Source: Flavobacteriales bacterium UBA7468 (GTDB lineage: Bacteria > Bacteroidota > Bacteroidia > Flavobacteriales_D > Crocinitomicaceae). Taken from it: a stretch of DNA of 64,000 bases. Both the position numbers and the translations under genes were made by a program. The notes under the pieces are model-generated. The model ran no database searches. It was given only the letters and a program-made list of their open reading frames with translations, and was not told the DNA's origin. This document shows, one piece after another, positions 26,727 through 34,310 of this stretch. Positions within the stretch are counted from its first letter, which is position 1. Every line of letters begins with the position of its first letter. Location of the stretch: the NCBI GenBank assembly GCA_002478565.1, contig DLPC01000006.1, positions 30,766-94,765 of the forward strand. The letters are read 5' to 3'.

Positions 26727-28565
26727 ATGTCTTATTACCGAGAAATATATAATTACACCTTCAAATACAAAGGGCTTGCTTGGGCTACAATTTTATTCAA
26801 CCTGCTTTTTGTCATCTTCAATTTACTCTCTTTGGTACTGTTTATACCAGTGCTGCAATTAATTTTTCGAAAAAGAGAAGAACTAAAACCCATTCTACCT
26901 CCTACTTACAAAGGTGGTTGGTCAGGACCTTTTGAATACATTCAAGATCAATACAATTTCAATCTGCGTGAAATTGTGAGCGAATCCCCTAAAACAGCAT
27001 TGTTTTTGGTATGCGTATCCGTGATGTTGGCCTTTTTGTTGAAAAACATATTTAGATATGCGGCTGTCTGGACCCAATCAGAATTGCGCATGGCTGCAGT
27101 TCGTGATATCCGCGCTGCACTCTTTGAAAAAGCACTTCTATTGCCCTTGAGTTACCACAGCAAAGAAAAAAAGGGTGATTTAATGGCGCGGATGAATAGC
27201 GATGTCAATGAAATAGAAGTCGCGGTTGTGAGCATTCTAGAATTAATTTTTAGAGAACCCTTGGCAATTATTATCAATTTGCTGACCCTCATTTACATGA
27301 GTCCTAAACTAACGCTTATTGCTTTGTTTTTACTGCCGCTTTCCGCTTTTGTTATTTCCAGAATCGGGAAAAGCCTCAAGCGAACAGCACACAAAACACA
27401 AGAGCAACTCGGTTTTCTTTATGCCTCCATGGATGAGCACCTAGGTGGCATTCGAATTATAAAAGCCTTCAATGCTATTTCGTTTATTACAGATTCGTTT
27501 AAAGAAAAGAACCTCCAACATCAAAAATTAGCCACAAGAGTTTTCCGAAAAAGAGACCTTTCTCCTTTGCTCAATGAAACACTTGGTGCGGCAGTATTAC
27601 TCGCTTTGGTTTTTTTCGGCGGACGACTCATTCTTGACGGAAAACAAATCGGTTTAACAGGTGAGGTTTTTTTAACCTACATCATTGTCTTCTCACAATT
27701 CCTCAGGCCTATTCAAAGTGTTTCCAACAACATGGCCAACATGACCAAGGCCCAGGCATCTCAGGACCGAATTAATTCTTTATTGAACGCTCAAGATAAC
27801 ATCGTGGATCAACTTGATTGCAAAGTAAAAACAAGTTTTGAGCAGGAAATTAACTTCAATAATGTTGGCTTTTCTTACCAAAGCCAAGCTGTTCTCAAGG
27901 ATGTAAATTGGAAAGTTAAAAAAGGACAGCTTGTTGCAATCGTTGGAGAATCAGGCAGTGGTAAGTCTACGTTAATGGACTTATTACAGCGCTTTCACGA
28001 CGTGAATTCCGGCAGTATAGAAATAGACGGTATTGACCTAAGAGACTTGCGAATCAGAGATATACGTGCTTTGATTGGCGTGGTAAGCCAAGAATCTATT
28101 TTATTTAACCTAACCGCCGCTCAAAATATTGCTTTTGGCGACGACCAACCAGACCAACAGCGCATCGAAGAAGCTGCTAAAGTTGCAAACGCCTTTGACT
28201 TTATTTCAGCCCTTGAAAACGGTTTCGAAACACCACTTGGCGAGCGCGGTAACAAGCTTTCTGGTGGGCAAAAACAGCGCATTGCTATAGCAAGGGCCAT
28301 ATATAAAAACCCCGCTATTCTCATTCTAGACGAGGCCACTTCTGCACTAGATACTGAATCAGAAAGCCTTGTTCAGCAAGCGCTTGAAAATCTAATGCAA
28401 GAAAGAACCTCCTTTGTGATTGCGCATCGCTTGTCTACCGTTAAAAACGCCGATGAGATCATTGTCTTATCAAAAGGAGAGATTATCGAGCGCGGGAAAC
28501 ACCACGAACTATTAGCGCTGAACGGCCATTACAGAAAGTTGTGCGAACTTCAGGGACTATCATAA
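26727..28565 (+). CDS. MsbA-like ABC exporter half-transporter
   Basis: 612 residues. Six membrane helices with ARMNSDVNEIEVAVVS in the first cytosolic loop, then a nucleotide-binding domain (about 370-605) with Walker A GESGSGKSTL, Q-loop VVSQESILFN, canonical signature LSGGQKQRIAIARAI, Walker B AILILDEATSALD and the IAHRLSTV switch. It resembles MsbA-type lipid A/lipid flippases, though substrate cannot be fixed from sequence. It is a typical homodimer-type half-transporter, unlike the LSVGQ type at 12085-13851. A promoter element sits 5 nt upstream and the gene is divergent from rbfA. Confidence 0.9.
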   Translation: MSYYREIYNYTFKYKGLAWATILFNLLFVIFNLLSLVLFIPVLQLIFRKREELKPILPPTYKGGWSGPFEYIQDQYNFNLREIVSESPKTALFLVCVSVMLAFLLKNIFRYAAVWTQSELRMAAVRDIRAALFEKALLLPLSYHSKEKKGDLMARMNSDVNEIEVAVVSILELIFREPLAIIINLLTLIYMSPKLTLIALFLLPLSAFVISRIGKSLKRTAHKTQEQLGFLYASMDEHLGGIRIIKAFNAISFITDSFKEKNLQHQKLATRVFRKRDLSPLLNETLGAAVLLALVFFGGRLILDGKQIGLTGEVFLTYIIVFSQFLRPIQSVSNNMANMTKAQASQDRINSLLNAQDNIVDQLDCKVKTSFEQEINFNNVGFSYQSQAVLKDVNWKVKKGQLVAIVGESGSGKSTLMDLLQRFHDVNSGSIEIDGIDLRDLRIRDIRALIGVVSQESILFNLTAAQNIAFGDDQPDQQRIEEAAKVANAFDFISALENGFETPLGERGNKLSGGQKQRIAIARAIYKNPAILILDEATSALDTESESLVQQALENLMQERTSFVIAHRLSTVKNADEIIVLSKGEIIERGKHHELLALNGHYRKLCELQGLS

Positions 28566-28584
28566 ATAAAATCTATTAGTGTAG

Positions 28585-28618
28585 TTGCGAAGGCGCTATC
28601 GTTATTTGATTACCTTTG
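28585..28618 (+). promoter_or_regulatory. Promoter of the desaturase gene (TTG-N23-TACCTTTG)
   Basis: TTG at 28585-28587 and an exact TAnnTTTG at 28611-28618 are spaced 23 nt apart, within the Bacteroidota range. Transcription should begin near 28624, about 10 nt before the ATG at 28635. Confidence 0.6.
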
Positions 28619-28634
28619 GATTTTTAAACCATAA

Positions 28635-29738
28635 ATGAACAATACAACTATACAGTTCTCTAAAGAACACAACTCAGAGTTTTATAAAACCCTGAAGTCT
28701 AGAGTAAACAGCTACTTCAAAGACAACAACATTTCCAAACAAGCAAACGCAGCAATGGTATTTAAGACCTTTGCACTTTTAGCTCTTTTTTTAACTCCTT
28801 ACGGTTTTCTATTCAACCAAAATTTGCCAACTTGGGCTTATGTCGGATTATGGTTTGTAATGGGTTTCGGAATGGCTGGAGTTGGTCTTTCTGTCATGCA
28901 CGATGCCAATCATGGGGCCTATTCGAAAAAAGAATGGATAAATACATTGGTAAGCAACGTTATGATTATTCTTGGCGGAAGCGCGCGCAACTGGAGAATT
29001 CAACACAACGTTTTGCATCATACATATACCAATGTTACGGATCACGATGAAGACATCGACCCACCAGTATTCATGTTGCGTTTCTCACCTCACTCGAAGC
29101 ACTACGCCATTCATAAATTCCAGCACCTCTATGCGTGGTTCTTTTATGGCATGATGACGCTTTTTTGGTTTCTCACCAAAGACTACCAACAAGCATTTCG
29201 TTACAAGAAAAAGAACCTTATTGCCGCACAAGGCGTCAGCTTTACGCAGCACATGATGGGCATCATCTTTTTTAAAGTCTTGTATGCCTTTTTATTCTTG
29301 TTTTTACCTATATACTTTGGTGGCGCAAGCTGGTTAGTGAACGCACTAGGTTTTTTGTTGATGCAATTTATTTGTGGTTTAATTCTTGCCATGATTTTTC
29401 AACCAGCGCATGTCGTTCCAACCTCAACATATCCTATTCCTAACGATTCTGGCGTTGTAGAGGCAGACTGGGCGGTCAATCAACTTTATAATACGGCCAA
29501 TTTTGCTCCGAAAGCAAAGTTGTTTTCTTGGTATGTGGGTGGTTTGAATTATCAAGTTGAACACCACTTATTTCCTTCAATTTGCCATATTCATTACAAC
29601 AAAATAGCTCAAATTGTAGAACAAACAGCTAGGGAATACAACCTGCCTTACCATTCCTACAAAACATTTGTTTCGGCTTTGGCTGATCACACGCGCATGC
29701 TCAAAAATTTAGGTAAGCAAAACCCTTCTTTGGCTTAG
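28635..29738 (+). CDS. Membrane fatty acid desaturase
   Basis: 367 residues. The three di-iron histidine boxes are visible: HDANHG (His89 and His93), HNVLHH (His124, 128, 129) and QVEHH (His about 309-310). Two pairs of hydrophobic segments flank them (about 42-90 and 160-260). The QxxHH third box places it with the acyl-lipid/linoleoyl-CoA-type front-end desaturases; no fused cytochrome b5 domain is present. It should introduce double bonds into membrane acyl chains using an external electron donor. It has its own promoter and precedes an MmcQ/YjbR gene by 1 nt. Confidence 0.9.
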   Translation: MNNTTIQFSKEHNSEFYKTLKSRVNSYFKDNNISKQANAAMVFKTFALLALFLTPYGFLFNQNLPTWAYVGLWFVMGFGMAGVGLSVMHDANHGAYSKKEWINTLVSNVMIILGGSARNWRIQHNVLHHTYTNVTDHDEDIDPPVFMLRFSPHSKHYAIHKFQHLYAWFFYGMMTLFWFLTKDYQQAFRYKKKNLIAAQGVSFTQHMMGIIFFKVLYAFLFLFLPIYFGGASWLVNALGFLLMQFICGLILAMIFQPAHVVPTSTYPIPNDSGVVEADWAVNQLYNTANFAPKAKLFSWYVGGLNYQVEHHLFPSICHIHYNKIAQIVEQTAREYNLPYHSYKTFVSALADHTRMLKNLGKQNPSLA

Positions 29739-29739
29739 C

Positions 29740-30093
29740 ATGAATCTTGATGTTTTGCATCAATATTGCATGCAAAAATTAGGTGCCGAGGCCTGTTTTC
29801 CGTTCGACGAACAAACCCTTGTTTTCAAGGTCTTTGGCAAAATGTTTGCGCTTGTCGATGTCGATTCATTTGAATCTATTAACGTCAAATGTGACCCAGA
29901 AAAAGCCATCGACTTAAGAGAGCGCTTTACAGCTGTCCAACCTGGTTTTCACATGAATCACAAGCATTGGAATACCGTTCGTTTTCATGAAGACGTCTCA
30001 GACTCCCAGATTTTCGAATTTATTGATCATTCATATCAATTAGTTTATCGAGGTTTGCCGAAAAAAATTCGCGATGAAAATCCGCTTAGATAA
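29740..30093 (+). CDS. MmcQ/YjbR family protein
   Basis: 117 residues. The fold is that of the MmcQ/YjbR double-wing proteins: EACFPFDEQTLVFKVFGKMFALVDVD, NVKCDPEKAIDLRERF, VQPGFHMNHKHWNTVRF and the C-terminal helix SYQLVYRGLPKKIR. These small cytosolic proteins have a CyaY-like fold and are thought to bind DNA, but the role is not settled. It lies 1 nt after the desaturase gene and overlaps the S4-domain gene by 20 nt. Confidence 0.88.
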   Translation: MNLDVLHQYCMQKLGAEACFPFDEQTLVFKVFGKMFALVDVDSFESINVKCDPEKAIDLRERFTAVQPGFHMNHKHWNTVRFHEDVSDSQIFEFIDHSYQLVYRGLPKKIRDENPLR

Positions 30094-30457
30094 GTATGTC
30101 TGGTGTGTAAGGCTCACCAAAACGCGTTCCCTGGCCACAGAATTAATTGCTAAGGGTAAAATTCTATTGAATGATCAAACCGTAAAACCCTCGCGAGAAG
30201 TTAAAATAGGAGAGCTCATTGTGGTCCAAAAGCATAGCGCTAAATTCGAATACAAAGTGCTTGATTTAATAGACCGCCGTGTCGGCGCTGCTTTAGTCAA
30301 AGATTATATTCTAGATCAAACCAAAGAAGAAGAAATCCAAAAACTCAAGGTTTACCAAGAAGCACAAAGAAATTACCGCCTCACCGACGGCAAACCCACT
30401 AAAAAAGATCGCCGAGAACTGGACCGTTTCTTAGATGACTGGTCTGAAATCAATTGA
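30074..30457 (+). CDS. S4-domain RNA-binding protein, Hsp15 (HslR)-like
   Basis: 127 residues. An S4 domain (RLDKYVWCVRLTKTRSLATE, IAKGKILLNDQTVKPSREVKIG) is followed by a basic tail ending GKPTKKDRRELDRFLDD, as in HslR/Hsp15 proteins, which bind stalled 50S subunits carrying peptidyl-tRNA. Cytosolic. It overlaps the MmcQ gene by 20 nt and converges with the dehydrogenase gene, overlapping its end by 8 nt. Confidence 0.9.
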   Translation: MKIRLDKYVWCVRLTKTRSLATELIAKGKILLNDQTVKPSREVKIGELIVVQKHSAKFEYKVLDLIDRRVGAALVKDYILDQTKEEEIQKLKVYQEAQRNYRLTDGKPTKKDRRELDRFLDDWSEIN

Positions 30458-31400
30458 TTTCATCAGCGAGTATTTTTTCGGCCAATACCGAACTCAACTT
30501 AATGTAACTTTCTGATGTCCAACCACCTACGTGTGGAGTTAGCACCACATTAGCTGCAGAAATGAGATAAGAAAATGAAGGAGGTAGTTCTTGCTCAAAA
30601 AAGGATTCAAAGCTTTTTGATTCATATTCGAGAACATCCAGACCTGCGCCTTTGATTTTTCCGGCTTTCAGACCCGCTACCAAGGCTTCTGTTTCGACGA
30701 TTTTCCCCCTGGATAAATTTAACAGATAGAACGGTTTGTGCATCTTTGACACAAACTCAACGTTAAAAATATATCGGGTTTCTTTGTTCTGAGGAATATG
30801 AAAACTTAAAACATCCGCTTGTTCCATAATTGCATTCAATGTGCACTCCTGAACAAAATGATCTCCAAAGCCCGACTTATATTTGTCATGAGCCAATACA
30901 CGCACATCAAATCCTCTGAGCTTTTTAGCAAAGGCAGCACCATTATTACCATAGCCTATAATTCCTACGGTTTTACCATCGAGCTCTTCTCCTCGATTGG
31001 ACTCCCTATTCCATTCTCCGACCCTGATTTCTTTATCGGCTTTTTGAATTTTATGAAACAAGGAAAGCAACATTCCTAGAGCGTGCTCTGCAACGGCGTT
31101 CCGGTTTCCTTCCGGTGAATTATAAACTCGTATGCCTAATTCCCTGCATACTTTGGTATCTATGTTTTCAAGGCCAGAACCAGATCTGGCAATAAACTTC
31201 AAATCTGGACAAAAAGAAAGAAAGTTAGCGTCTATAGTAAATCTTGAACGAATGACAATACCATAAGCGGTGCTTAAGAAAGGAAGTAGGTTTTCAAAGT
31301 TAGTTTTAGTTTGATCCAAACAACGCATACCAGCTTGTGTCAATTTTTGTTCAAGCACAGGATGAACACTATCGATAAAAACTACTTGCTTTTCACTCAT
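30450..31400 (-). CDS. D-isomer-specific 2-hydroxyacid dehydrogenase
   Basis: 316 residues. A catalytic domain and an NAD domain with the nucleotide loop VGIIGYGNNGAAFAKKL are seen. The catalytic triad is at LNLSRGKIVETEAL (Arg about 234 region), LDVLEYE (Glu) and LTPHVGGWT (His). The sequence resembles SerA-like phosphoglycerate or glyoxylate/hydroxypyruvate reductases but has no ACT domain, so the substrate is open. It may act in serine synthesis. It converges on the S4 gene (8-nt overlap). No TAnnTTTG match was seen close upstream. Confidence 0.85.
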   Translation of the reverse strand: MSEKQVVFIDSVHPVLEQKLTQAGMRCLDQTKTNFENLLPFLSTAYGIVIRSRFTIDANFLSFCPDLKFIARSGSGLENIDTKVCRELGIRVYNSPEGNRNAVAEHALGMLLSLFHKIQKADKEIRVGEWNRESNRGEELDGKTVGIIGYGNNGAAFAKKLRGFDVRVLAHDKYKSGFGDHFVQECTLNAIMEQADVLSFHIPQNKETRYIFNVEFVSKMHKPFYLLNLSRGKIVETEALVAGLKAGKIKGAGLDVLEYESKSFESFFEQELPPSFSYLISAANVVLTPHVGGWTSESYIKLSSVLAEKILADEIN

Positions 31401-31540
31401 TTTCTAAAATTAGTGAAATTTTGATGTTTTGACAGAAAAAACGCTTTTTATAGGCTTTGTTTAATGCAACATCGTATTTGGTCGCTTATGATTTAACCTT
31501 TTTAATGGTTAAAGGCGCTTAAATCGCTTTAAAATGGAAA

Positions 31541-33412
31541 TTAACGGCCTAAATGGATCAATAATACTGAAATATCGCTAGGAGAAACCCCTGAAACCCG
31601 AGCCGCTTGACCGATAGTGGCTGGTTTTATTTTTGACAATTTTTCTTTAGCCTCAATACTAAGACTTTTGATTTGGCGATAATCTAATTCTGGATTTATT
31701 TTTAGATCTTCGAGGCGTTGCAGTTTTTGTGCTTGCTCTTCCTCTCTTTCTATATATCCTTCATACTTTAAAAGAATCTCCGCCTGCTCAAGGGCTAATG
31801 GGTCTACCGCATTGATTTCTTCTACTAGCTCTTTAATTGGTTCACTAATACCAACTAAATCTTCTAATGTAATGTGCGGCCTTGTAATTAATGAAGCTGC
31901 TTTGACCTGTTGACTGATTGGTGCAGATTCCTTTTGAAGGAGCATATCATTGGCTTGAGCGGGGGTAATTCCAACCTCTTTTAATTTGTTTTTAAGCGCC
32001 CTAGTATTTTCTTTTTTTGATTCTACTTTTTCTAAAGCGCTTTCATCAGCAAGACCAATTGAATAACCGAGTGGGGTCAGTCTTTCGTCGGCATTATCTT
32101 GTCTTAATAAAATTCTAAATTCCGCGCGGCTAGTGAACATTCTATACGGTTCATTAGTGCCCTTTGTAATCAAATCATCAATGAGAACACCAATATAAGC
32201 TTCGCTGCGTGTTAAAATAAATGGGTCTTTTTCATGAACCTTTTGATGCGCATTGATACCCGCCATCAAACCCTGGCAAGCAGCTTCTTCATAACCCGTT
32301 GTACCATTAATTTGTCCTGCAAAAAACAAATTATCGATGAGTTTAGTTTCTAATGTATGGCTCAGTTGCGTCGGGGGAAAATAGTCGTATTCTATTGCGT
32401 AACCTGGTCTGAACATCTTTGCGTTTTCAAAACCAGGAATGCTTTTAAGTGCTAAATTTTGTACGTCTTCTGGGAGTGAAGTAGAGAAACCATTTACATA
32501 AATTTCAACAGTATTCCACCCTTCGGGTTCAACAAAAATTTGATGTCTATCTCGGTCTGCAAAGCGCGAAATTTTATCTTCAATACTCGGACAATAGCGC
32601 GGGCCTGAACTCTTAATAGCTCCATTAAACATTGGAGAGCGATCAAACCCCGTTCTCAACAATTCATGAGTGCGATCGTTGGTGTAGGTGATGTGACACG
32701 GAAGCTGCTTGGCCAATGCCGGTGTGCTACCATAACTGAATTTAGAGGGGTTTTCATCTCCAAGTTGAACTTCCATTTTTGAATAATCCAAACTACGTCC
32801 ATCTACTCTTGGAGGCGTACCTGTTTTCATTCTTCCGGCCTCAAAACCAAGTTCGATTAAACTTTCAGTCAAGCCCACAGCCGCTTTCTCACCTGCTCGA
32901 CCGCCACCATATTGCTTTTCTCCTAAGTGAATCAAACCATTTAAAAAGGTTCCGTTTGTAAGCACAACCGCCTTGCCATATACTTTAGTACCCATTGCTA
33001 GCTGGACACCAACAACTTTGTTTCCTTCTGTAAGAATTCCAACGCACATGTCTTGCCAGAAATCTACATTCTTATTTTGCTCCAAAAGATAGCGCCACTC
33101 TAAAGAGAACAACACTCTGTCATTTTGCGTTCTTGGAGACCACATTGCGGGGCCTTTTGAACGGTTGAGCATACGAAATTGTATGGCACTTTTATCACTA
33201 ACAATGCCAGAACCCCCGCCTAAAGCATCAATTTCGCGCACTATCTGACCCTTCGCTACGCCTCCCATTGCAGGGTTACAACTCATTTGAGCAATGGTAT
33301 TCATGTTCATTGTTACCAACAACACTTTACTACCCATACGCGCTGCCGCATTTGCGGCTTCACAACCTGCGTGGCCTGCGCCAACTACAATAACATCGTA
33401 TTTTTCTAACAT
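31541..33412 (-). CDS. mnmG: tRNA uridine-5-carboxymethylaminomethyl modification enzyme MnmG (GidA)
   Basis: 623 residues. An FAD-binding N terminus (YDVIVVGAGHAGCEAA), CNPAMGGVAKGQIVREIDALGG, GGRAGEKAAVGLTE and AGQINGTTGYEEAACQG are diagnostic. The C-terminal helical domain ends QAARVSGVSPSDISVLLIHLGR. With MnmE (not in the window) it modifies the wobble uridine of several tRNAs. The gene is often near the replication origin, and here a parS-like site lies 12 nt upstream of its start. A second ATG one codon upstream is possible. Confidence 0.96.
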   Translation of the reverse strand: MLEKYDVIVVGAGHAGCEAANAAARMGSKVLLVTMNMNTIAQMSCNPAMGGVAKGQIVREIDALGGGSGIVSDKSAIQFRMLNRSKGPAMWSPRTQNDRVLFSLEWRYLLEQNKNVDFWQDMCVGILTEGNKVVGVQLAMGTKVYGKAVVLTNGTFLNGLIHLGEKQYGGGRAGEKAAVGLTESLIELGFEAGRMKTGTPPRVDGRSLDYSKMEVQLGDENPSKFSYGSTPALAKQLPCHITYTNDRTHELLRTGFDRSPMFNGAIKSSGPRYCPSIEDKISRFADRDRHQIFVEPEGWNTVEIYVNGFSTSLPEDVQNLALKSIPGFENAKMFRPGYAIEYDYFPPTQLSHTLETKLIDNLFFAGQINGTTGYEEAACQGLMAGINAHQKVHEKDPFILTRSEAYIGVLIDDLITKGTNEPYRMFTSRAEFRILLRQDNADERLTPLGYSIGLADESALEKVESKKENTRALKNKLKEVGITPAQANDMLLQKESAPISQQVKAASLITRPHITLEDLVGISEPIKELVEEINAVDPLALEQAEILLKYEGYIEREEEQAQKLQRLEDLKINPELDYRQIKSLSIEAKEKLSKIKPATIGQAARVSGVSPSDISVLLIHLGR

Positions 33413-33423
33413 CATATTAGCAT

Positions 33424-33439
33424 TGTTCCACGTGAAACA
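33424..33439. other. parS-like centromere site (exact consensus)
   Basis: The 16-mer TGTTCCACGTGAAACA matches the ParB-binding consensus TGTTNCACGTGAAACA at every position. It lies in the 39-nt gap between mnmG and ybeY. No parA or parB gene is in the window. Confidence 0.85.
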
Positions 33440-33451
33440 ACAGCGGTACTC

Positions 33452-33883
33452 TTAATTTGTTTCACATGAAACAAACATACCAAGATATTTATTCTCCTTG
33501 CTCCTCATTAATTGCTCATCACTTGGCGTTTTATCTTTATATCCACAAAGATGTAATAATCCATGGAAGACAACACGATAGAGCTCCTCCTCATAAGAAA
33601 CCTTCAAAGATTCAGCATTCTCTTTAACCCTAGGGAGAGAAATCATGATGTCGCCCGAGACATGATTGTCGACAGAATAATCAAAAGTGATTACATCGGT
33701 GTAATAATCATGGTTCAAGTATTGCTTATTTACCTCTAATAGATAGTCATCATCAGTGAAAACTACACTAAGGTCTTTAAGCTGTTTATCCTCAGTTGAG
33801 GCAAGAGATTTCAGGTATTCTTTTAGCGACTTTTTAGAAATAAAACTTGGGATTTTAACACCAAGATTGATAATTTGTATCAT
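33452..33883 (-). CDS. ybeY: Endoribonuclease YbeY (16S rRNA processing)
   Basis: 143 residues, normal length. The fold marks (VFTDDDYLLEVNKQYLNHDYYTDVITF and GDIMISLPRV) and the metal motif are visible. The usual H-x3-H-x5-H reads His107-x3-His111-x5-Asp117 (HGLLHLCGYKDK), so the third ligand is Asp. I recall this KDK form from other Bacteroidota. It is a single-strand endoribonuclease for 16S rRNA maturation and 70S quality control. Its 3' end carries a parS-like site, and its start overlaps the ATPase gene by 4 nt. Confidence 0.92.
   Translation of the reverse strand: MIQIINLGVKIPSFISKKSLKEYLKSLASTEDKQLKDLSVVFTDDDYLLEVNKQYLNHDYYTDVITFDYSVDNHVSGDIMISLPRVKENAESLKVSYEEELYRVVFHGLLHLCGYKDKTPSDEQLMRSKENKYLGMFVSCETN
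33458..33473. other. Second parS-like site (one mismatch)
   Basis: TGTTTCACATGAAACA differs from the palindromic parS consensus at one central base (CACATG for CACGTG). Its centre is 34 bp from the first site. It lies inside the last codons of ybeY, coding for part of SCETN, so it overlaps protein-coding sequence. Confidence 0.7.
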
Positions 33884-34293
33884 TTCTGAAAATAAAGATT
33901 TACCGTATTACCAGGGTTTTCGAACTCAACCTCATCCGCTAAATTCTTCATTAAGAAAACACCTCTACCACTTTCTTTAAAAATATTCTCTGGCGCTGTA
34001 GGATCAGGTAGTGCATCGTAGGCAAACCCGTTTCCTTGATCTTTGACCTGAATACAGAATACAGTAGGATCGTTTAACACGTTTATCGTAACATTTAAAT
34101 CAGGATTGTTTTGGTTTCCGTGAGAAATGGCATTATTTACCGCTTCTGATACTGCGATAAGTACATTTCCAAAAGCTTCATCATTTACGCCTAAATCTTG
34201 GCATACGGTACCTACTAATTTCTCTACATCTATAAGTGACTGATAATCAGACGGTAAAACTAATTCCTTGACAATATTTAATCCTTCTTTCAT
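33880..34293 (-). CDS. Anti-sigma-factor-type histidine-kinase-like ATPase
   Basis: 137 residues, a single HATPase domain. The N box (VSEAVNNAISHGNQNN) and the later QDQGNGF-like (VKDQGNGFAYDAL) and GRGVFLMKNLADEVEF G-boxes are clear. This is the RsbW/SpoIIAB branch, which binds and phosphorylates anti-sigma antagonists or controls sigma factors. No sigma factor or STAS-domain partner is in the window. It overlaps ybeY by 4 nt and follows the DUF4175-like gene by 17 nt, so it is probably co-transcribed. Confidence 0.85.
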   Translation of the reverse strand: MKEGLNIVKELVLPSDYQSLIDVEKLVGTVCQDLGVNDEAFGNVLIAVSEAVNNAISHGNQNNPDLNVTINVLNDPTVFCIQVKDQGNGFAYDALPDPTAPENIFKESGRGVFLMKNLADEVEFENPGNTVNLYFQK

Positions 34294-34310
34294 AAGCTAA
34301 AAGTCTGGAA

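Noticed and set aside
31401..31540. A TTTAACC/GGTTAAA inverted repeat between mnmG and the dehydrogenase gene as a terminator
   Set aside because: The stem is only 7 A/T-rich bp with no T-tract after it, so it was not called as a terminator.
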